Shown in pieces: positions 1-11,800 of a stretch of DNA of 64,000 nt; position 1 is the stretch's first letter; every line of letters begins with the position of its first letter. A program made the position numbers and the translations under genes. Source of the stretch: Luteolibacter yonseiensis (GTDB lineage: Bacteria > Verrucomicrobiota > Verrucomicrobiia > Verrucomicrobiales > Akkermansiaceae); assembly GCF_016595465.1 (NCBI RefSeq), contig NZ_JAENIK010000011.1:930001-994000 (forward strand), read 5' to 3'. A model generated the notes under the pieces. It ran no database searches and was not told the DNA's origin. It saw only the letters and a list, made by a program, of their open reading frames with translations.

Positions 1-1023
1 GTGGCTGGCGCGCGTCCTTTCGACGGAGTGCTTTCCACGACGGGGCCGGACGAACTCTGGCGCTGGACCCGTGGACTGGATTGTCCGCTGGTCCGCATCG
101 TCGGCAACACGGTTTCCGCCGCCAGCGTGATGCCCGCCGACGGGATGTGCACGGTGGCGCCGGATCTGGCCAAGGCCGGAGAATTGGCCGCGAAACATCT
201 GCTTTCGTTGGGAAATGCCAATATCGTTTTTTTCCGCAACTATGGTTCCGGCGGACCGGGACTGTTGTGCGCGTCATTTCTCGAAGCCTGCCGCCTCGCG
301 GGGAAGGAGCCGACCGTCATCGACTCTACCATCCATCATCCGGTGGATCGTGCGAACTGGCTTCTTCAACAGGTTTCCCAGCTCCCGCTTCCAAGCGTGA
401 TCATGGCGGATCATGACCGCTTCGCCGTCGAGATCATCGCCGCCGCGAGGGAGCTGGGGCTGCGCGTGCCCGAAGACATCGCGGTCATGGGCATGGAGAA
501 CGTGGCGGCCGTGCGGCAGCGGTCCCATGTCCCAGTCACATCCGTGGACATGAACCTCGAGCTGCTGGGCTACACCGCGGCCCGGCTGCTGGACCGTGCG
601 ATGCGTGGAGAGGCCATCGAACCGACCCTCCGTCTCATTCCGCCGAGGCGGGTGGTGGAGCGTGAATCCACGGCCACGTTCGCTTGTGAGGTTCCCGGCA
701 TTTCCAAGGCGATCCTGAAGATCCGGAGCCAGTATCCGAATTCCATCTCGATCCCGACAATGGCCCGCGAATGCGGCATGTCGGTGAGGAATCTCTATCG
801 GCTCTATCGTTCCACCACCGGCAACACCATCGGCAAGGACATCATGGCCAGGAGGATGGCGGCGGCCGCCGAACTGCTGATGGACGACGCCCTCAAGCTT
901 GAACCCATCGCCATCGAGACAGGCCTGGGCAATGCGAAAAACCTCTGCCGGTTGTTCAAGGAGCACTTCGGCAAAACTCCCGGTCAGTGGCGGGCCGCAT
1001 GCAATCCATCCGTCGTCGGCTGA
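1..1023 (+). CDS. XylR-like AraC-family transcriptional regulator (5' partial)
   Basis: The first ~230 residues resemble the LacI/periplasmic-binding-protein sensor fold: they contain the phrases GELAAKHLLSLG, PEDIAVMGMEN and PVTSVDMNLELLGYTAA, typical of the sugar-responsive effector domain. Residues ~235-335 form a double helix-turn-helix AraC domain (MARECGMSVRNLYRLY, then AIETGLGNAKNLCRLFKEHFGKTPGQWR). This combination is that of the XylR-type activators of sugar-use genes. The reading frame is open at base 1, and the N-terminal part of the sensor domain seems to be missing, so the true start lies outside the window; the GTG at base 1 should not be taken as the start. It lies just upstream of a surface protein, a CotH protein and a rhamnosidase, so control of saccharide-responsive surface genes is a reasonable inference. 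The ligand is unknown. Confidence 0.85.
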   Translation: MAGARPFDGVLSTTGPDELWRWTRGLDCPLVRIVGNTVSAASVMPADGMCTVAPDLAKAGELAAKHLLSLGNANIVFFRNYGSGGPGLLCASFLEACRLAGKEPTVIDSTIHHPVDRANWLLQQVSQLPLPSVIMADHDRFAVEIIAAARELGLRVPEDIAVMGMENVAAVRQRSHVPVTSVDMNLELLGYTAARLLDRAMRGEAIEPTLRLIPPRRVVERESTATFACEVPGISKAILKIRSQYPNSISIPTMARECGMSVRNLYRLYRSTTGNTIGKDIMARRMAAAAELLMDDALKLEPIAIETGLGNAKNLCRLFKEHFGKTPGQWRAACNPSVVG

Positions 1024-1065
1024 GATTTTTTTTCCAATTTTTTTCTCATATAGCAAATACCCGAA

Positions 1066-1083
1066 AATACCCAAAACCCCATG
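1066..1083 (+). promoter_or_regulatory. CAAAACCCC start-codon context without Shine-Dalgarno
   Basis: The bases directly before the ATG at 1081 read AATACCCAAAACCCC and contain no purine-rich Shine-Dalgarno stretch. Very similar contexts precede the three other giant beta-strand repeat genes (starts 47244, 52618, 57491), all continuing into ATGAAA. The function is unknown; it could be an unusual translation-initiation context or part of a promoter. Confidence 0.45.
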
Positions 1084-4000
1084 AAACCCCGTAATCCTCA
1101 ATTCCTCCCCCGGACCCTGATGGTCTGCCTCGCGCCATTGCTGGCCTGTGCCACGGCCCAGGCGGAGGTTGTCTTCACGAACGAGTCCAATACCAACGGA
1201 GTGTGGACGCTCCCCGCCGGAACGAACCTGCTCACCGGCCGCGCGCCGGTTGTCACCGCCGCCACCCACGAAGCGTCATCCAGCAGTTGGGATACCGTGG
1301 TCGACGGCACCTTGGGAGATGCCGGCGGAAATGCCACCACCAGCGTAACTCCCAACAATGGCGAGAGCGTCACATTCGCATTGGATCTCACCTCGAAACC
1401 GGAGGGGCATAACATCACCTCGTTCGATTCCTACTGCACGTGGGGGAACTCGGGACGGGACAACCAGAATTACATGCTCCAGTACTCCACTGTGGCGAAT
1501 CCCAGCAATTTCATCACCATTTCCACGGTTGACCTGAGAACCAGCAACGACCGTTCCACCCACACCCGCCTGACGGACACCTCAGGCTTCCTCGCCACGG
1601 GCGTCCACTCGATCAAGATCATCTTCGACCGGCAGGAAAACGGCTATGTGGGCTATCGGGAGTTTGTTCTCAAGGACGACTCCAGCGTCGTCTGCGTGGA
1701 CAACAGAAACCGCAATGACAATGCCAACTGGTCCCCGCTTGTCGGACCGAATCTGCTCAACGGGGCCACCGCCACACCCGCTCCCGCCCAACCGGTGCAC
1801 GGCGGCGACACCGCCTCCTCCAGCTGGGCCACCGTGACCGACGGCGTGCTCGGGACGACGGATGCGGCGGGCAACATCCAGAGCGTGACACCGAATAATG
1901 GCAATACGGTCACGTTCCCATTGGATCTGGCGGCGAAACCCGCCGGCTACGACATCACCTCCTTCGAATCATACGCCGCATGGGGAAGCAACGGTCGTGA
2001 TGACCAGAGGTTCACGCTCGAATACTCGGTCGTCGGCGCTCCCACGGTTTTCCTTCCTCTGACGGAGGTTTTCAACCACACGGAATATCCACCCACCGAT
2101 TCTCCCAAAAAGGCGACACGGACCAGGGTCACCCGCAGCGGCGGAACTCCTCTGGCGCTTGGGGTGGCGGCCATCCGCCTGACGTTCCACGATCAGGAAA
2201 ACGGCTATTGCGGCTATCGCGAGTTCATTCTTCGTGACACTCCTCCGGTGATCACCGTCGTCAAGGAGTCGAACAACACCAACATCTGGACCTTCCCCAC
2301 CGGCACCAATCTTCTCGCAAACACCCTGCCGAAAGATCCCGCCTTCGCCGCCGGCAGCAACCACGGGGCGACGGACAATACGAATCCGGATTGGGCGGTG
2401 CTGACCGACGGTTCGGTCGGATCCGCAGGGAACCAGTTGGAAAGCGTCGGGCCGAACAATGACACCTATGTCGTTTTCCCGCTGGATATCTCCACCAACT
2501 CGAAAGGCTACAACCTGACCTCCATCGACACCTATGCCGCGTGGGCGAACAGCGGCAGGGATGACCAGAACTACAAGGTTTCCTATTCCACCGCGGAAGA
2601 TCCGACGGTCTGGATTCCCATCCAGACGATCAGCAACCAGACGCTTCCTCCCGTCAACGCGACCCACACCCGGATCGCATCGACAGCTGGCAATGTGTTG
2701 GGAACCCATGTGGGCGCGCTGAGATTCGACTTCGCCGGCCAGGAGAACAGCTGGGTCGGCTTCCGCGAATTCATCGCCCTGGGCAGCCCGGTGCCGCTCT
2801 TCACCCCGCTCACCTGGTCGGGTGCCACCAATTCCACCTGGGATCTGACGGCGGACAACTGGAAGGAAGGAACCGCAAGCGCGCCTTACAATGTCCTGGC
2901 GCCGCTCAGCTTCGATAGCAGCAGCAACGCCTCCAACAGGAACATCAACATTCCGTCTGCGATCAATGCGGCCGGAATGACCTTCACCAACGGCGTCGCC
3001 GCTCCCTACACATTCGCGGGACAAACACTCACCGTTGCGAACAACATCTCCTTGGAAGGAGCCGGGAACGCCACGTTCAACAATCCGGTGGTCGCCGGCG
3101 GCATCTCGATTTCCGGAACCGGCAGCCTGACCCTGGGGACCAACAACGACCTCACCACCAGCATCCTCGTGAGCAACGGCTCGCTGAACGTTGCGAGTGA
3201 CTCGGGTGTCGGCACCGCTTCGGTGGCTGTGTCCGGAGGCATCGCGAACTTCAGGTCCGGGCAACCGGTGGTTGCCAGCCTTTCGGGAACGGGTGGCTCG
3301 GTGATCCTCGGAAATTCCACCTCCGGAACGGATACGGAGCTCTACATCGGCAGCTCGACGTCCACCAGCTATGAGGGAGCCATCACGGATGCCTCGGCCA
3401 CGGCGAACGGCGGCCTGTTCAAGGTGGGTATGGGAACGCTGACCCTGGGCGGTGCCAATACCTACACCGGAATAACGACGGTGAGCGAAGGAGCGCTCAC
3501 CTTTGGGAAGCGCAACTCGCTCTATAACGGCGACACCACGAAATGGACCGGCTCCAACATCATCGTTTCAACACTGCTGACCCTCCGTGTGGGAGGGACC
3601 GGTGAGTTCACCAGCGCGGACGTCGCGGCGATCGGAACCAGCGGATTCGCGGAGGAAGCCACGCTGGGTCTGGATTCGACGAGCGGAAACGCGGTGATTT
3701 CGAATGTGATCGCCAGCTCCGCCCCGCTTTCCAAACTCGGGGTGAACAGCTTGTCCTTGTCGGGCACCAACACGTTCACCAAGGGAATCACCGTCACACA
3801 GGGAACACTTGTCGGAGCGAATCCTGACGCCCCTTCGTTCCCGAGCGACGTGACCGTGGGGAATGGCACCTATGACACGTTCGTGAACATGGCCTTCGAC
3901 AACCAGTTCGGTCCGGACGCGGTGCTCAGGTTCAATGTCGGCAGCGGTGCGATCAACGGCAAGGTCCAGCTCCGTGGCACCAACCAGACGGTGGCGGGTC

Positions 4001-5730
4001 TTGAGAGCGCGACGACCAACCGCCTCGGAATGATCCAGAACGACGAAGTGGGATCTCCCGGCTACACGGAGGATCCGGGTTCCGCCTGGCTGACGATCGA
4101 CACGGACGAGGATCATGTCTTCAACGGTTTCATCCGCAACCAGGCGGGAGGCTCCATCTCCGTCACCAAGACGGGAGCGGGAACTCAGGAATTCTCCAAC
4201 GCGTTGATCCCGACGAACTTCAGCTACAATGGTCTGACGATCATCGAGGAAGGCACGCTCCGGTTGAACTTCAGGAATGCGAACAGCGGATTCTCGTCGC
4301 CTGTCACGATCGAGGAAGGCGCGACGTTCAACCTGCGCGGACTGGAGGTGAACGGAGGCGGATTCAACTTCGCGCCCGTCATCGACGGACCCGGCAAGCT
4401 GCTGGTGGATGGCATCAACGCGGTGCGGCTCACCAACAATGCCAACACCCTCACCGGCGGCATCACGGTTGGCTCCGAAGTCCTCGAGTCCTACTACGGA
4501 TTCCTCGCGCTTGTCGGCAACGGCGGTGCGGGAGCCGGTGATGGCGAAGGACAGTATTGCGCGGCCGGCGCAATGATCCCGAGCAACGTGCTCACCGTCA
4601 ACGGTGGTGCGACCCTGGCTCTGGATGGCATCGCCCCGCTTGGCAATTCAACCATGCTGGCGGAGTTCGGACCTTCGATCCGCATCAACCAGGGATCGCT
4701 CCTCAGCGGCGGAAGCGGCACGGTCGCCTTCGTGCCGAACCTCACGCTGGATGGCGCCGAGGTGAGGATCACCGGCGGCGGCACCGCGGGTGATTTCAAT
4801 ACGAACCTTGCCTTCGTCGGAACGGTGGTGGTTCCCGCCGGATCAAGCACCAGGGCGTCCCGTATCTTCACCGATCCGGCCTTCCTGATCGGTGGCGCGA
4901 CTCCGAGTGACAATGCCAATGTCTCCCTCGGTTCCGCCGCGTCTCCCGGAACGGTCTTCGATGTGGCGGATGTCACGGGCAATGGCGATGCCGACCTCAC
5001 CGTCAGCTCGTCGTTGAAAGACATCCGTCCGCTTGGTGTTGCTACGGCGTCACCGCTGACCAAGAGCGGTCCGGGAACGATGGCGATCACCGGAGACAAT
5101 TCCTACACGGGTGACACCCGCGTTCTCGGTGGTGTGCTGACGGTGAACGGCGGCTCCATCCCGGACTCCAACAAGCTCGTCATCGATGGTGGCAAGCTCG
5201 GCCTCGCCGGGGATGAAACCGTGGGCACCTTGTATTACGCAGGGGTGCAGCAGATCGCCGGAACCTACGGCAGCACCGCTTCCACCGCGGCGTTCAAGGA
5301 TGACACCCGTTTCTCCGGAACCGGAGTTCTGACCGTGAGCAACAATCCCGTGACGGATCCGTACCTGATCTGGGATGACGTGATTCCCAACGCCGCCGAC
5401 CGCGACCGTGGGGATGATCCGGATGGCGACGGATTCACCAACCTTCAGGAATACCTCTTCGGCACTTCACCGGTCGCCAGCACCGGTTCGCTGTCCACCA
5501 TGGAAAAATCCGGCACGAACCTGATCCTCCGCTGGTGCCAGCGCGCTCCCGGAAACTATGTGGTGCAGGAAAGCGAGACCCTGGCGGCGGATTCATGGTC
5601 CACCAGCCTGGTGACGCCTTCCAATGCGTCGGATCAAGGCGGCCTCTATTCGTCCGATTACGTCCGCAAGGAGGTGGTCATCCCGATCAGCGGCTCGAAG
5701 AAATTCATCCGCGTCAAGGCCACCGAATGA
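1081..5730 (+). CDS. Giant secreted beta-strand repeat protein with three tandem discoidin-like repeats
   Basis: A 1549-aa protein with a signal peptide (MKPRNPQFLPRTLMVCLAPL, cleavage near ATAQA, residue ~29). Residues ~30-580 hold three copies of a ~185-residue repeat. Each opens with a phrase like VWTLPAGTNLL, includes S.TPNNG..VTF.LD and ends ENGYVGYREF, ENGYCGYREF or ENSWVGFREF; this looks like a discoidin or galactose-binding beta-sandwich. After residue ~590 the protein becomes Gly/Asn/Thr-rich with autotransporter-associated repeats such as GTLTLGGANTYTG and TMAITGDNSYTG. The last ~110 residues hold an acidic loop (DDPDGDGFTNLQEYLFGT) and a beta module ending KKFIRVKATE. There is no C-terminal beta-barrel, so it is not a classical type V autotransporter. 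A large cell-surface or matrix protein with carbohydrate-binding ability is inferred. Confidence 0.85.
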   Translation: MKPRNPQFLPRTLMVCLAPLLACATAQAEVVFTNESNTNGVWTLPAGTNLLTGRAPVVTAATHEASSSSWDTVVDGTLGDAGGNATTSVTPNNGESVTFALDLTSKPEGHNITSFDSYCTWGNSGRDNQNYMLQYSTVANPSNFITISTVDLRTSNDRSTHTRLTDTSGFLATGVHSIKIIFDRQENGYVGYREFVLKDDSSVVCVDNRNRNDNANWSPLVGPNLLNGATATPAPAQPVHGGDTASSSWATVTDGVLGTTDAAGNIQSVTPNNGNTVTFPLDLAAKPAGYDITSFESYAAWGSNGRDDQRFTLEYSVVGAPTVFLPLTEVFNHTEYPPTDSPKKATRTRVTRSGGTPLALGVAAIRLTFHDQENGYCGYREFILRDTPPVITVVKESNNTNIWTFPTGTNLLANTLPKDPAFAAGSNHGATDNTNPDWAVLTDGSVGSAGNQLESVGPNNDTYVVFPLDISTNSKGYNLTSIDTYAAWANSGRDDQNYKVSYSTAEDPTVWIPIQTISNQTLPPVNATHTRIASTAGNVLGTHVGALRFDFAGQENSWVGFREFIALGSPVPLFTPLTWSGATNSTWDLTADNWKEGTASAPYNVLAPLSFDSSSNASNRNINIPSAINAAGMTFTNGVAAPYTFAGQTLTVANNISLEGAGNATFNNPVVAGGISISGTGSLTLGTNNDLTTSILVSNGSLNVASDSGVGTASVAVSGGIANFRSGQPVVASLSGTGGSVILGNSTSGTDTELYIGSSTSTSYEGAITDASATANGGLFKVGMGTLTLGGANTYTGITTVSEGALTFGKRNSLYNGDTTKWTGSNIIVSTLLTLRVGGTGEFTSADVAAIGTSGFAEEATLGLDSTSGNAVISNVIASSAPLSKLGVNSLSLSGTNTFTKGITVTQGTLVGANPDAPSFPSDVTVGNGTYDTFVNMAFDNQFGPDAVLRFNVGSGAINGKVQLRGTNQTVAGLESATTNRLGMIQNDEVGSPGYTEDPGSAWLTIDTDEDHVFNGFIRNQAGGSISVTKTGAGTQEFSNALIPTNFSYNGLTIIEEGTLRLNFRNANSGFSSPVTIEEGATFNLRGLEVNGGGFNFAPVIDGPGKLLVDGINAVRLTNNANTLTGGITVGSEVLESYYGFLALVGNGGAGAGDGEGQYCAAGAMIPSNVLTVNGGATLALDGIAPLGNSTMLAEFGPSIRINQGSLLSGGSGTVAFVPNLTLDGAEVRITGGGTAGDFNTNLAFVGTVVVPAGSSTRASRIFTDPAFLIGGATPSDNANVSLGSAASPGTVFDVADVTGNGDADLTVSSSLKDIRPLGVATASPLTKSGPGTMAITGDNSYTGDTRVLGGVLTVNGGSIPDSNKLVIDGGKLGLAGDETVGTLYYAGVQQIAGTYGSTASTAAFKDDTRFSGTGVLTVSNNPVTDPYLIWDDVIPNAADRDRGDDPDGDGFTNLQEYLFGTSPVASTGSLSTMEKSGTNLILRWCQRAPGNYVVQESETLAADSWSTSLVTPSNASDQGGLYSSDYVRKEVVIPISGSKKFIRVKATE

Positions 5731-5758
5731 TCCTTTCGGCACGATGACCTGATTCCAA

Positions 5759-5798
5759 GGATTCCCGGAGTCGCTCGTGAGAGCGGCACCGGGAATCC
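5759..5798 (+). terminator. Long hairpin after the repeat-protein gene
   Basis: GGATTCCCGG (5759-5768) is perfectly complementary to CCGGGAATCC (5789-5798), and the sequence between can extend the stem by seven more pairs (GTCGCTC with GAGCGGC, one wobble) closed by a GTGA tetraloop. No T-run follows, so it may be a factor-dependent terminator or a 3'-end stabilising hairpin. Confidence 0.5.
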
Positions 5799-5892
5799 CA
5801 TATCGGCGGAAGGCTGGTCATCCGCCGGAGATCCGCCATTTTCCACTTCAGAGAAGTTCTGAAAAACCCAATCCCGCTTCTCCCGGTCCACG

Positions 5893-8800
5893 ATGATCCC
5901 TCATGCCATCCTCCGTTCCGCCGCCCGCATGGCGGCGTTTTTTCCGGCACTTCTGTTTGCCGATGCCGTCGTCACTTTCAACGAGGTGAACTACAATCCC
6001 GCTTCGAACCAGGATGCCGAGTGGCTTGAGCTGCACAACCAGATGGCGGTGAATGTCGATATCTCCGGGTGGAGGATCACCGAAGGGATCGATTACACAT
6101 TTCCCAATGGTACGGTCATCGCCGGGGGCGGCTACATGATCGTGGCGAAGAATCCCGCGAACCCGGCACTCACCGGCATCCCCGGAGTGCGGGGGCCGTT
6201 CTCCGGAAGCTTGTCGAACTCCGGAGAAACCATCGAACTCGTCAGCCGCTCCGGCCGGGTGATGGATCATCTGGAATTCGGCGACGTGGGTGCCTGGCCG
6301 ATCGCCGCCGATGGGGTCGGTGCGACCCTCGCCAAACGCGCGCCCGGGACCGATTCGGAAAAAGCATCCAGCTGGACCGCAAGCCTCACGACCGGCGGAA
6401 CCCCGGCAGCGAGGAACTTCCCCACGCCCGGAGTGCCGATCCAACACGTTTTCGCGAACACCGCTTCGGCATGGCGGTTCAATGACACGGATGCCGCCCC
6501 CGCCACCGGCTGGACCGGCGCCGCGTTCGACGACTCCACTTGGGCGGCCGGCCAGCCGCTTTTCGGCACCACGACCTCGTCGCCGGTGCTCACCGTCACC
6601 GCCGATCTGACCTCGAGATATCGCGCCGGTGCCATCACGGGAGTGTCCAACGGTTCGACATTCTCCCAATGGACGGACACCGCCACGGCCGACGGGGTTT
6701 CACAGAACACCTCCGCCGGAGGAAATCCGACCTACCGGACCGATGTCACACCGTCGGGAGAACCTGTCGTGCGCTTTGACGGAAATGATGAATACCGCGC
6801 GTCACAGGCACCCGGCATCTCCGCTTCGTCCGGTTTTGTCTATTTCATCGTCTGCAAGGCCAATCCGGGGATGGCGAATGGCGACTTCTTTTTCGATCGA
6901 GACAGCACTGACTTCGATTACCCGCTCGCATCCCTCAAGGTGAACGACAACCGCTATGAGTTCCAGAAACGGGATGATTCGAACAACGGCCTCGGCGGCC
7001 CTGTCTCCACCTCGTCCATCGCGACGGACAGGTTCCAGATCGTCGCGATCCGCAGGAATCCCGCCGCCTCCCGTTTTGAAATCTGGGTGGATGGCGTGAT
7101 GGAGGCCAGCACCCCGGATGACGGTGAGAACCTGACTCCCCAGCCCATCGTCATCGGAGGCCACTCCACCGCGGGCAGCAGCGCGGGGGTTCCAGCGGAC
7201 ATCGCGGAACTGCTCGTTTATAAAAACGAACTGTCGGACGGCGATTTCCTATCCGTCGGGGCCTATCTCGAAGCCCGTTACGGCCTGGCCACCGCATTCC
7301 CCGATACGGCGGTGAAAACGGGAATCTCTTCGACAGCCCAAACCAGTTATTTCAGGAAGTCCTTCAATTTCTCGGGGGATCCCGGCCGCACACAACTCCG
7401 CCTCGATCAGACGACGGCGGATGGAGCGGTTTTCTATCTGAATGGTCAGGAGATTTCACGGACGAATCTCCCGCCGGGAGAGGTGGCTCATGGCACCGCC
7501 GCGCTTTCGAACATCGTCCAGCCTGCGGCGTCGGGTTTCCAAACGGTACCATCGGGCGCTCTGGTGACTGGAACAAACGTGCTCTCGGTATCGCTTCACA
7601 AGGCGCCGGGTGACAACAGCGCGTTTTTCTCCGCGCTACTGGAGGCGACGGAAACGCCCGTTGATCCCGAAGCCGCTCCCTCCCTGAAGTTGAACGAAAT
7701 CGCCGGGACGGGCGACACTGCATTTTTCGTTGAAATCATCAACGACAGTCCCGCTGCCATTTCGACTGCTGGTTATGCTATCGGCATTTCGGGTGGAGCC
7801 ACCCATGCGCTGGCCGCCACTTCCATCCCGGCGGGCGCGGTGGCGGGCTTCACCGAAGCACAACTGGGGTTCCGTCCGGCGGCGGGCGACAAGATCGTCC
7901 TGTCCGCTCCGGGTTCCAGAATCGCGGATGTGCGGCTGGCCGCCACCACTCCCGGCGGACGTGACCGGACTTCCCCGGGGGACTGGCTCAGGCCTGCTGC
8001 GGCGACTCCGGGAAGCGCGAACCAGTTCGCATTGAATACGGACGTCGTCATCAATGAAATATGTTACAATGCTCCCGATCTGGCAGCCATTCCCGGTGTG
8101 CCGCCCGTCACCGGCACGCTTCCGTTGATCTCCTATGGCACCACCTGGCGCTACAACCAAAGCGGACCCGCCCTGCCTGCGAATTGGGCGGCTACGGCAC
8201 ATGCCGTAGGTGGTGGCTGGCAGTCCGGACCCGGCACGCTCGGTTACTCGACGAACGGAACGCTCCAATCCGGCTTGGCCACGGTGCTGACCTCTCCCGC
8301 CCTGAACAATCCGTTCGTCATCACCTATTACTTTGAGACGGATTTCACCCTCAGCGCGCCGAACGCGGCGACCCTGTCCGCATTGAATCTCACGCATCTG
8401 CTGGATGACGGCGCGGTTTTCTATCTGAATGGCGTGGAGCTGGCGCGGGTCAACATGCCTGGCGGCGCGGTGACCTCCGGCACGGTGGCCGGCACCGGCG
8501 TCGCCAATGCCGTCGAGACGGGACCCATCACCGTCGCGGTTCCTCCTGGTGTCGCTGTCGCCGGTTCGAACAGGCTTTCGGTCGAGGTGCACCAGAACAG
8601 CACGAGCAGCAGCGATGTGGTATTCGGGCTCCAGGCTTCCGCAACCATCACTTCCGATCCGGGCAGCCCGGCGGTCCCGGAACTTGCCTCACAGCAGCAA
8701 TGGATCGAATTATACAACAAGGGCCCGGTCTCCGTCGACCTGTCCGGGTGGAAACTGAGCGAAGGCGTCGGCTACACCATTCCCTCCGGAACAACCCTGG

Positions 8801-11800
8801 CTGCGGGAGGGTATCTGGTGGTGGCGAAGGATCCGGCGCTGGTTTCCGCGGCAGGGCCGGTGCTCGGTCCGTGGTCGGGCAGCTTGTCCGGAAGCGGCGA
8901 GCGTGTGGTGCTCTCGGACGCGGTGGGGAATCCAGCTGATTCCGTTTCCTATGTCGATGGAGGACGCTGGCCGGAGACAGCCGACGGCGGGGGGAATACC
9001 TTGGAACTCCGCGATGCGCGGTCGGACAATTCCCTTCCCGAGTCATGGGCCGCCAGTGATGAGACAGCCCGGCGCACCTGGCAGACCTTCACCTACCAGG
9101 GAGTCGCGACCGCCAGCACGGTGGGCCCGGATGGGCAGTGGCGGGACTTTGTTTTCGGTCTGCTGGATGAGGGAGAGATGCTGATCGACGACATCACGGT
9201 CACGGAAAATCCGGCTGGAAGCCCGGTTCAGATGATCAGTGGCGGAGACTTCGAAAGCGGAGCTACGGGCTGGCGTTTTCTTGGCAACCACAGCGACGCC
9301 CGTGTCGTCGTCGATCCGGCCAACGCCTCGAACCACGCGCTCTACCTGCGGGCCACCGGGGCCACCGAGCACATGCACAACCATGTGGAAAAGACGCTTC
9401 AGAACGGACGCTCGATCGTCAACGGCCGCACCTACCGGATTTCCTTCAAGGCCCGCTGGATCAGCGGCTGCAACAAGCTCAACACCCGCTTGTATTTCAA
9501 CCGCCTGGCTCGGACCACCACCCTGGCCCGGACCGAGGTCCTCGGCACTCCGGGTGCGGTGAATTCCACCGCCGTGACGAATGTCGGCCCCGGCTTCACC
9601 CGGTTCACCCACTCGCCCGCCGTTCCGCAGCCGGGGGAGCCGGTCACCGTCACCGCCCGCGCGGGCGATGTGGACGGGCTGGGCGGCCTCACGCTTCATT
9701 ATTCTCCGGCCGGCGGCGCGTTTGTCAGCGTGCCGATGACCCCCACGGGGGAGGATGGGACTTATGCCGCAAGCATTCCGGGATTTTCCGCAGCATCCGT
9801 GGTGCGTTTCTATGTGGCCGCCACCGACGGCGCGCAAGTTCCCGCGATCTCGTATTTCCCGGCGGAGGGCCCGTCGTCCCACGCGCTCTATCAGGTGAAC
9901 GACGGTCTGGCCGCGACCAACGGCCTGCATAACATCCGCATCATCATGGATCCCGCCGACAAGGCCCTGCTTTACCGAGTGAACAACCTGATGAGCAACG
10001 GCCGCATCGGCTGCACCGTCATCTATGGTGAAAGGGAGATTTACTACAACACCGGCGTCCGGTTGAAAAGCAGCCAGCGCGGGCGGCAGAATTCCGCCCG
10101 TGTGGGATTCAATCTCTCGTTCAACGACGACCAGCTTTTCCGGGGTGTGCACGGCACGATCGCGATCGACCGTTCGGAGGGCCAGATCACCGGAGCACAG
10201 GAGATTCTCTATGATCACATGATGTATGCCAGCGGCGGCATTCCCGCGGAGTGCAATGATCTGGTGAAGGTCATCGCGCCGGATCCTGCGCACACCAGCA
10301 CGGGCATCCTGCAGATGGCCCGCTTCGGGTCGGTCTTCCTGGATTCGCAGTTCGAGGATGGCGCGGACGGGACGGTTTACGAATATGAACTCATCTACTA
10401 TCCGACCACGGCGGATGCGAATGGCTACAAGCTGCCGCAGCCGGACAATGTCGTCGGCGTGGGGGTGACCGCCATGGGGGACGACAAGGAGAACTACCGC
10501 TGGAGTTATCTGACGAAAAACAGCGAGGACAAGGATGACTACTCGCGGATCATCGCAATGACCAAACAGTTCGACCAGTCCGGCGCCACATTCGACGCCA
10601 CCGTGAACGATGTGCTGGATGTGAACCAGTGGCTCCGTGCGCTGGCCTATTCCTGCGCCAGCGGGGCGGGGGATTCGTTTTTCTCGAACTCTGGTCACAA
10701 CGGCCAGTTCTACGCCCGCCCGTCCGACGGGAGGGTTTTGTATTTCCCCCATGACATGGACTACGCGTATAACGCGACGATGTCGATTTTCGCCAATACC
10801 GAGTTGCAGAAACTCACGGCCAATCCGGCCCGGCGTCGTATCTATCTCGGCAACCTGCATGACATCTGCACGACGGTTTTCAACCAGTCCTACATGTCCG
10901 CATGGACGGGCCACTACGGCTCGCTGCTGCCAAACGAGAACTTTTCAGGACACCTGGGTTATATCAACACCCGGTCGAACTATATCCTTTCCGCCATCAA
11001 CGCGGAAATCGCCCCGCTGGCGTTTTCCATCACGACCAATGGCGGTGCGGATTTCTCCTCCACGGACACGCCCGTCGTCATCTCGGGCAAGGGGTGGGTG
11101 AACGTGAAGGACATCCGCCTCGCGGGATCCGGCACCACTCTCGGCGTCACGTGGACATCGTCCACGGAATGGAGCGTGGTGGTCCCGCTCAACGGAGGGG
11201 TGAATCTCATCCAACTGGAAGCCTTGAACTATTCCGGGCAGGTGGTGGGGACGGACAGCGTCACGGTGACGAACAGCGGGAATACCCAGCTTCCTTCCAG
11301 CGGGAATCTGGTGATCTCGGAGATTTACTATCACCCGCTGGCGAATGCGGATGCTGAGTATCTCGAACTGAGGAATGTCTCAACCGCGACGGTGGACATG
11401 AGCGGCCTCGCCATCACCGGAATCTCCTATGTCTTCCCGAGTGGAGCCACCCTGGCCCCCGGCGCGAGGGCGTTGCTGGTGAAAAACCAGACAGCCTTCC
11501 AGTCTGTGTTCGGCACCGGCCGGCCGGTAACGGGTGTTTTCATCTCCGGCTCGCTCGCCAACGAGGGGGAGACCCTGACCCTCCGCCGCGCGAACGGAGA
11601 TCTGGTCCTGACAATGGATTACAGTGATGATCCCCCGTGGCCGACCCTCGCGGACACCGCGGGTTATTCGATCGTTCTCATCGCACCTTTTTCAAATCCG
11701 GATCTGTCGGATCCCCTGAGCTGGCGCGCGAGTGTGGCACCCGGCGGTACGCCCGGCACGGATGATTCGGTCGATTTCGCGACGTGGAAAGCGGAGCATG

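Noticed and set aside
1024-1080. Terminator after the AraC regulator
   Set aside because: T-runs are present (GATTTTTTTTCC, ATTTTTTTCTC) but no convincing stem precedes them.
1081-5730. PEP-CTERM or LPXTG anchoring of the giant proteins
   Set aside because: No PEP motif, terminal transmembrane helix or Arg cluster, and no LPXTG is present at any of the C-termini.
9043-10914. Long minus-strand frame (623 residues) inside the CotH protein gene
   Set aside because: It is antisense to a gene with clear domains and is rich in His, Arg and Gly with no recognisable motif; high GC produces such shadows.
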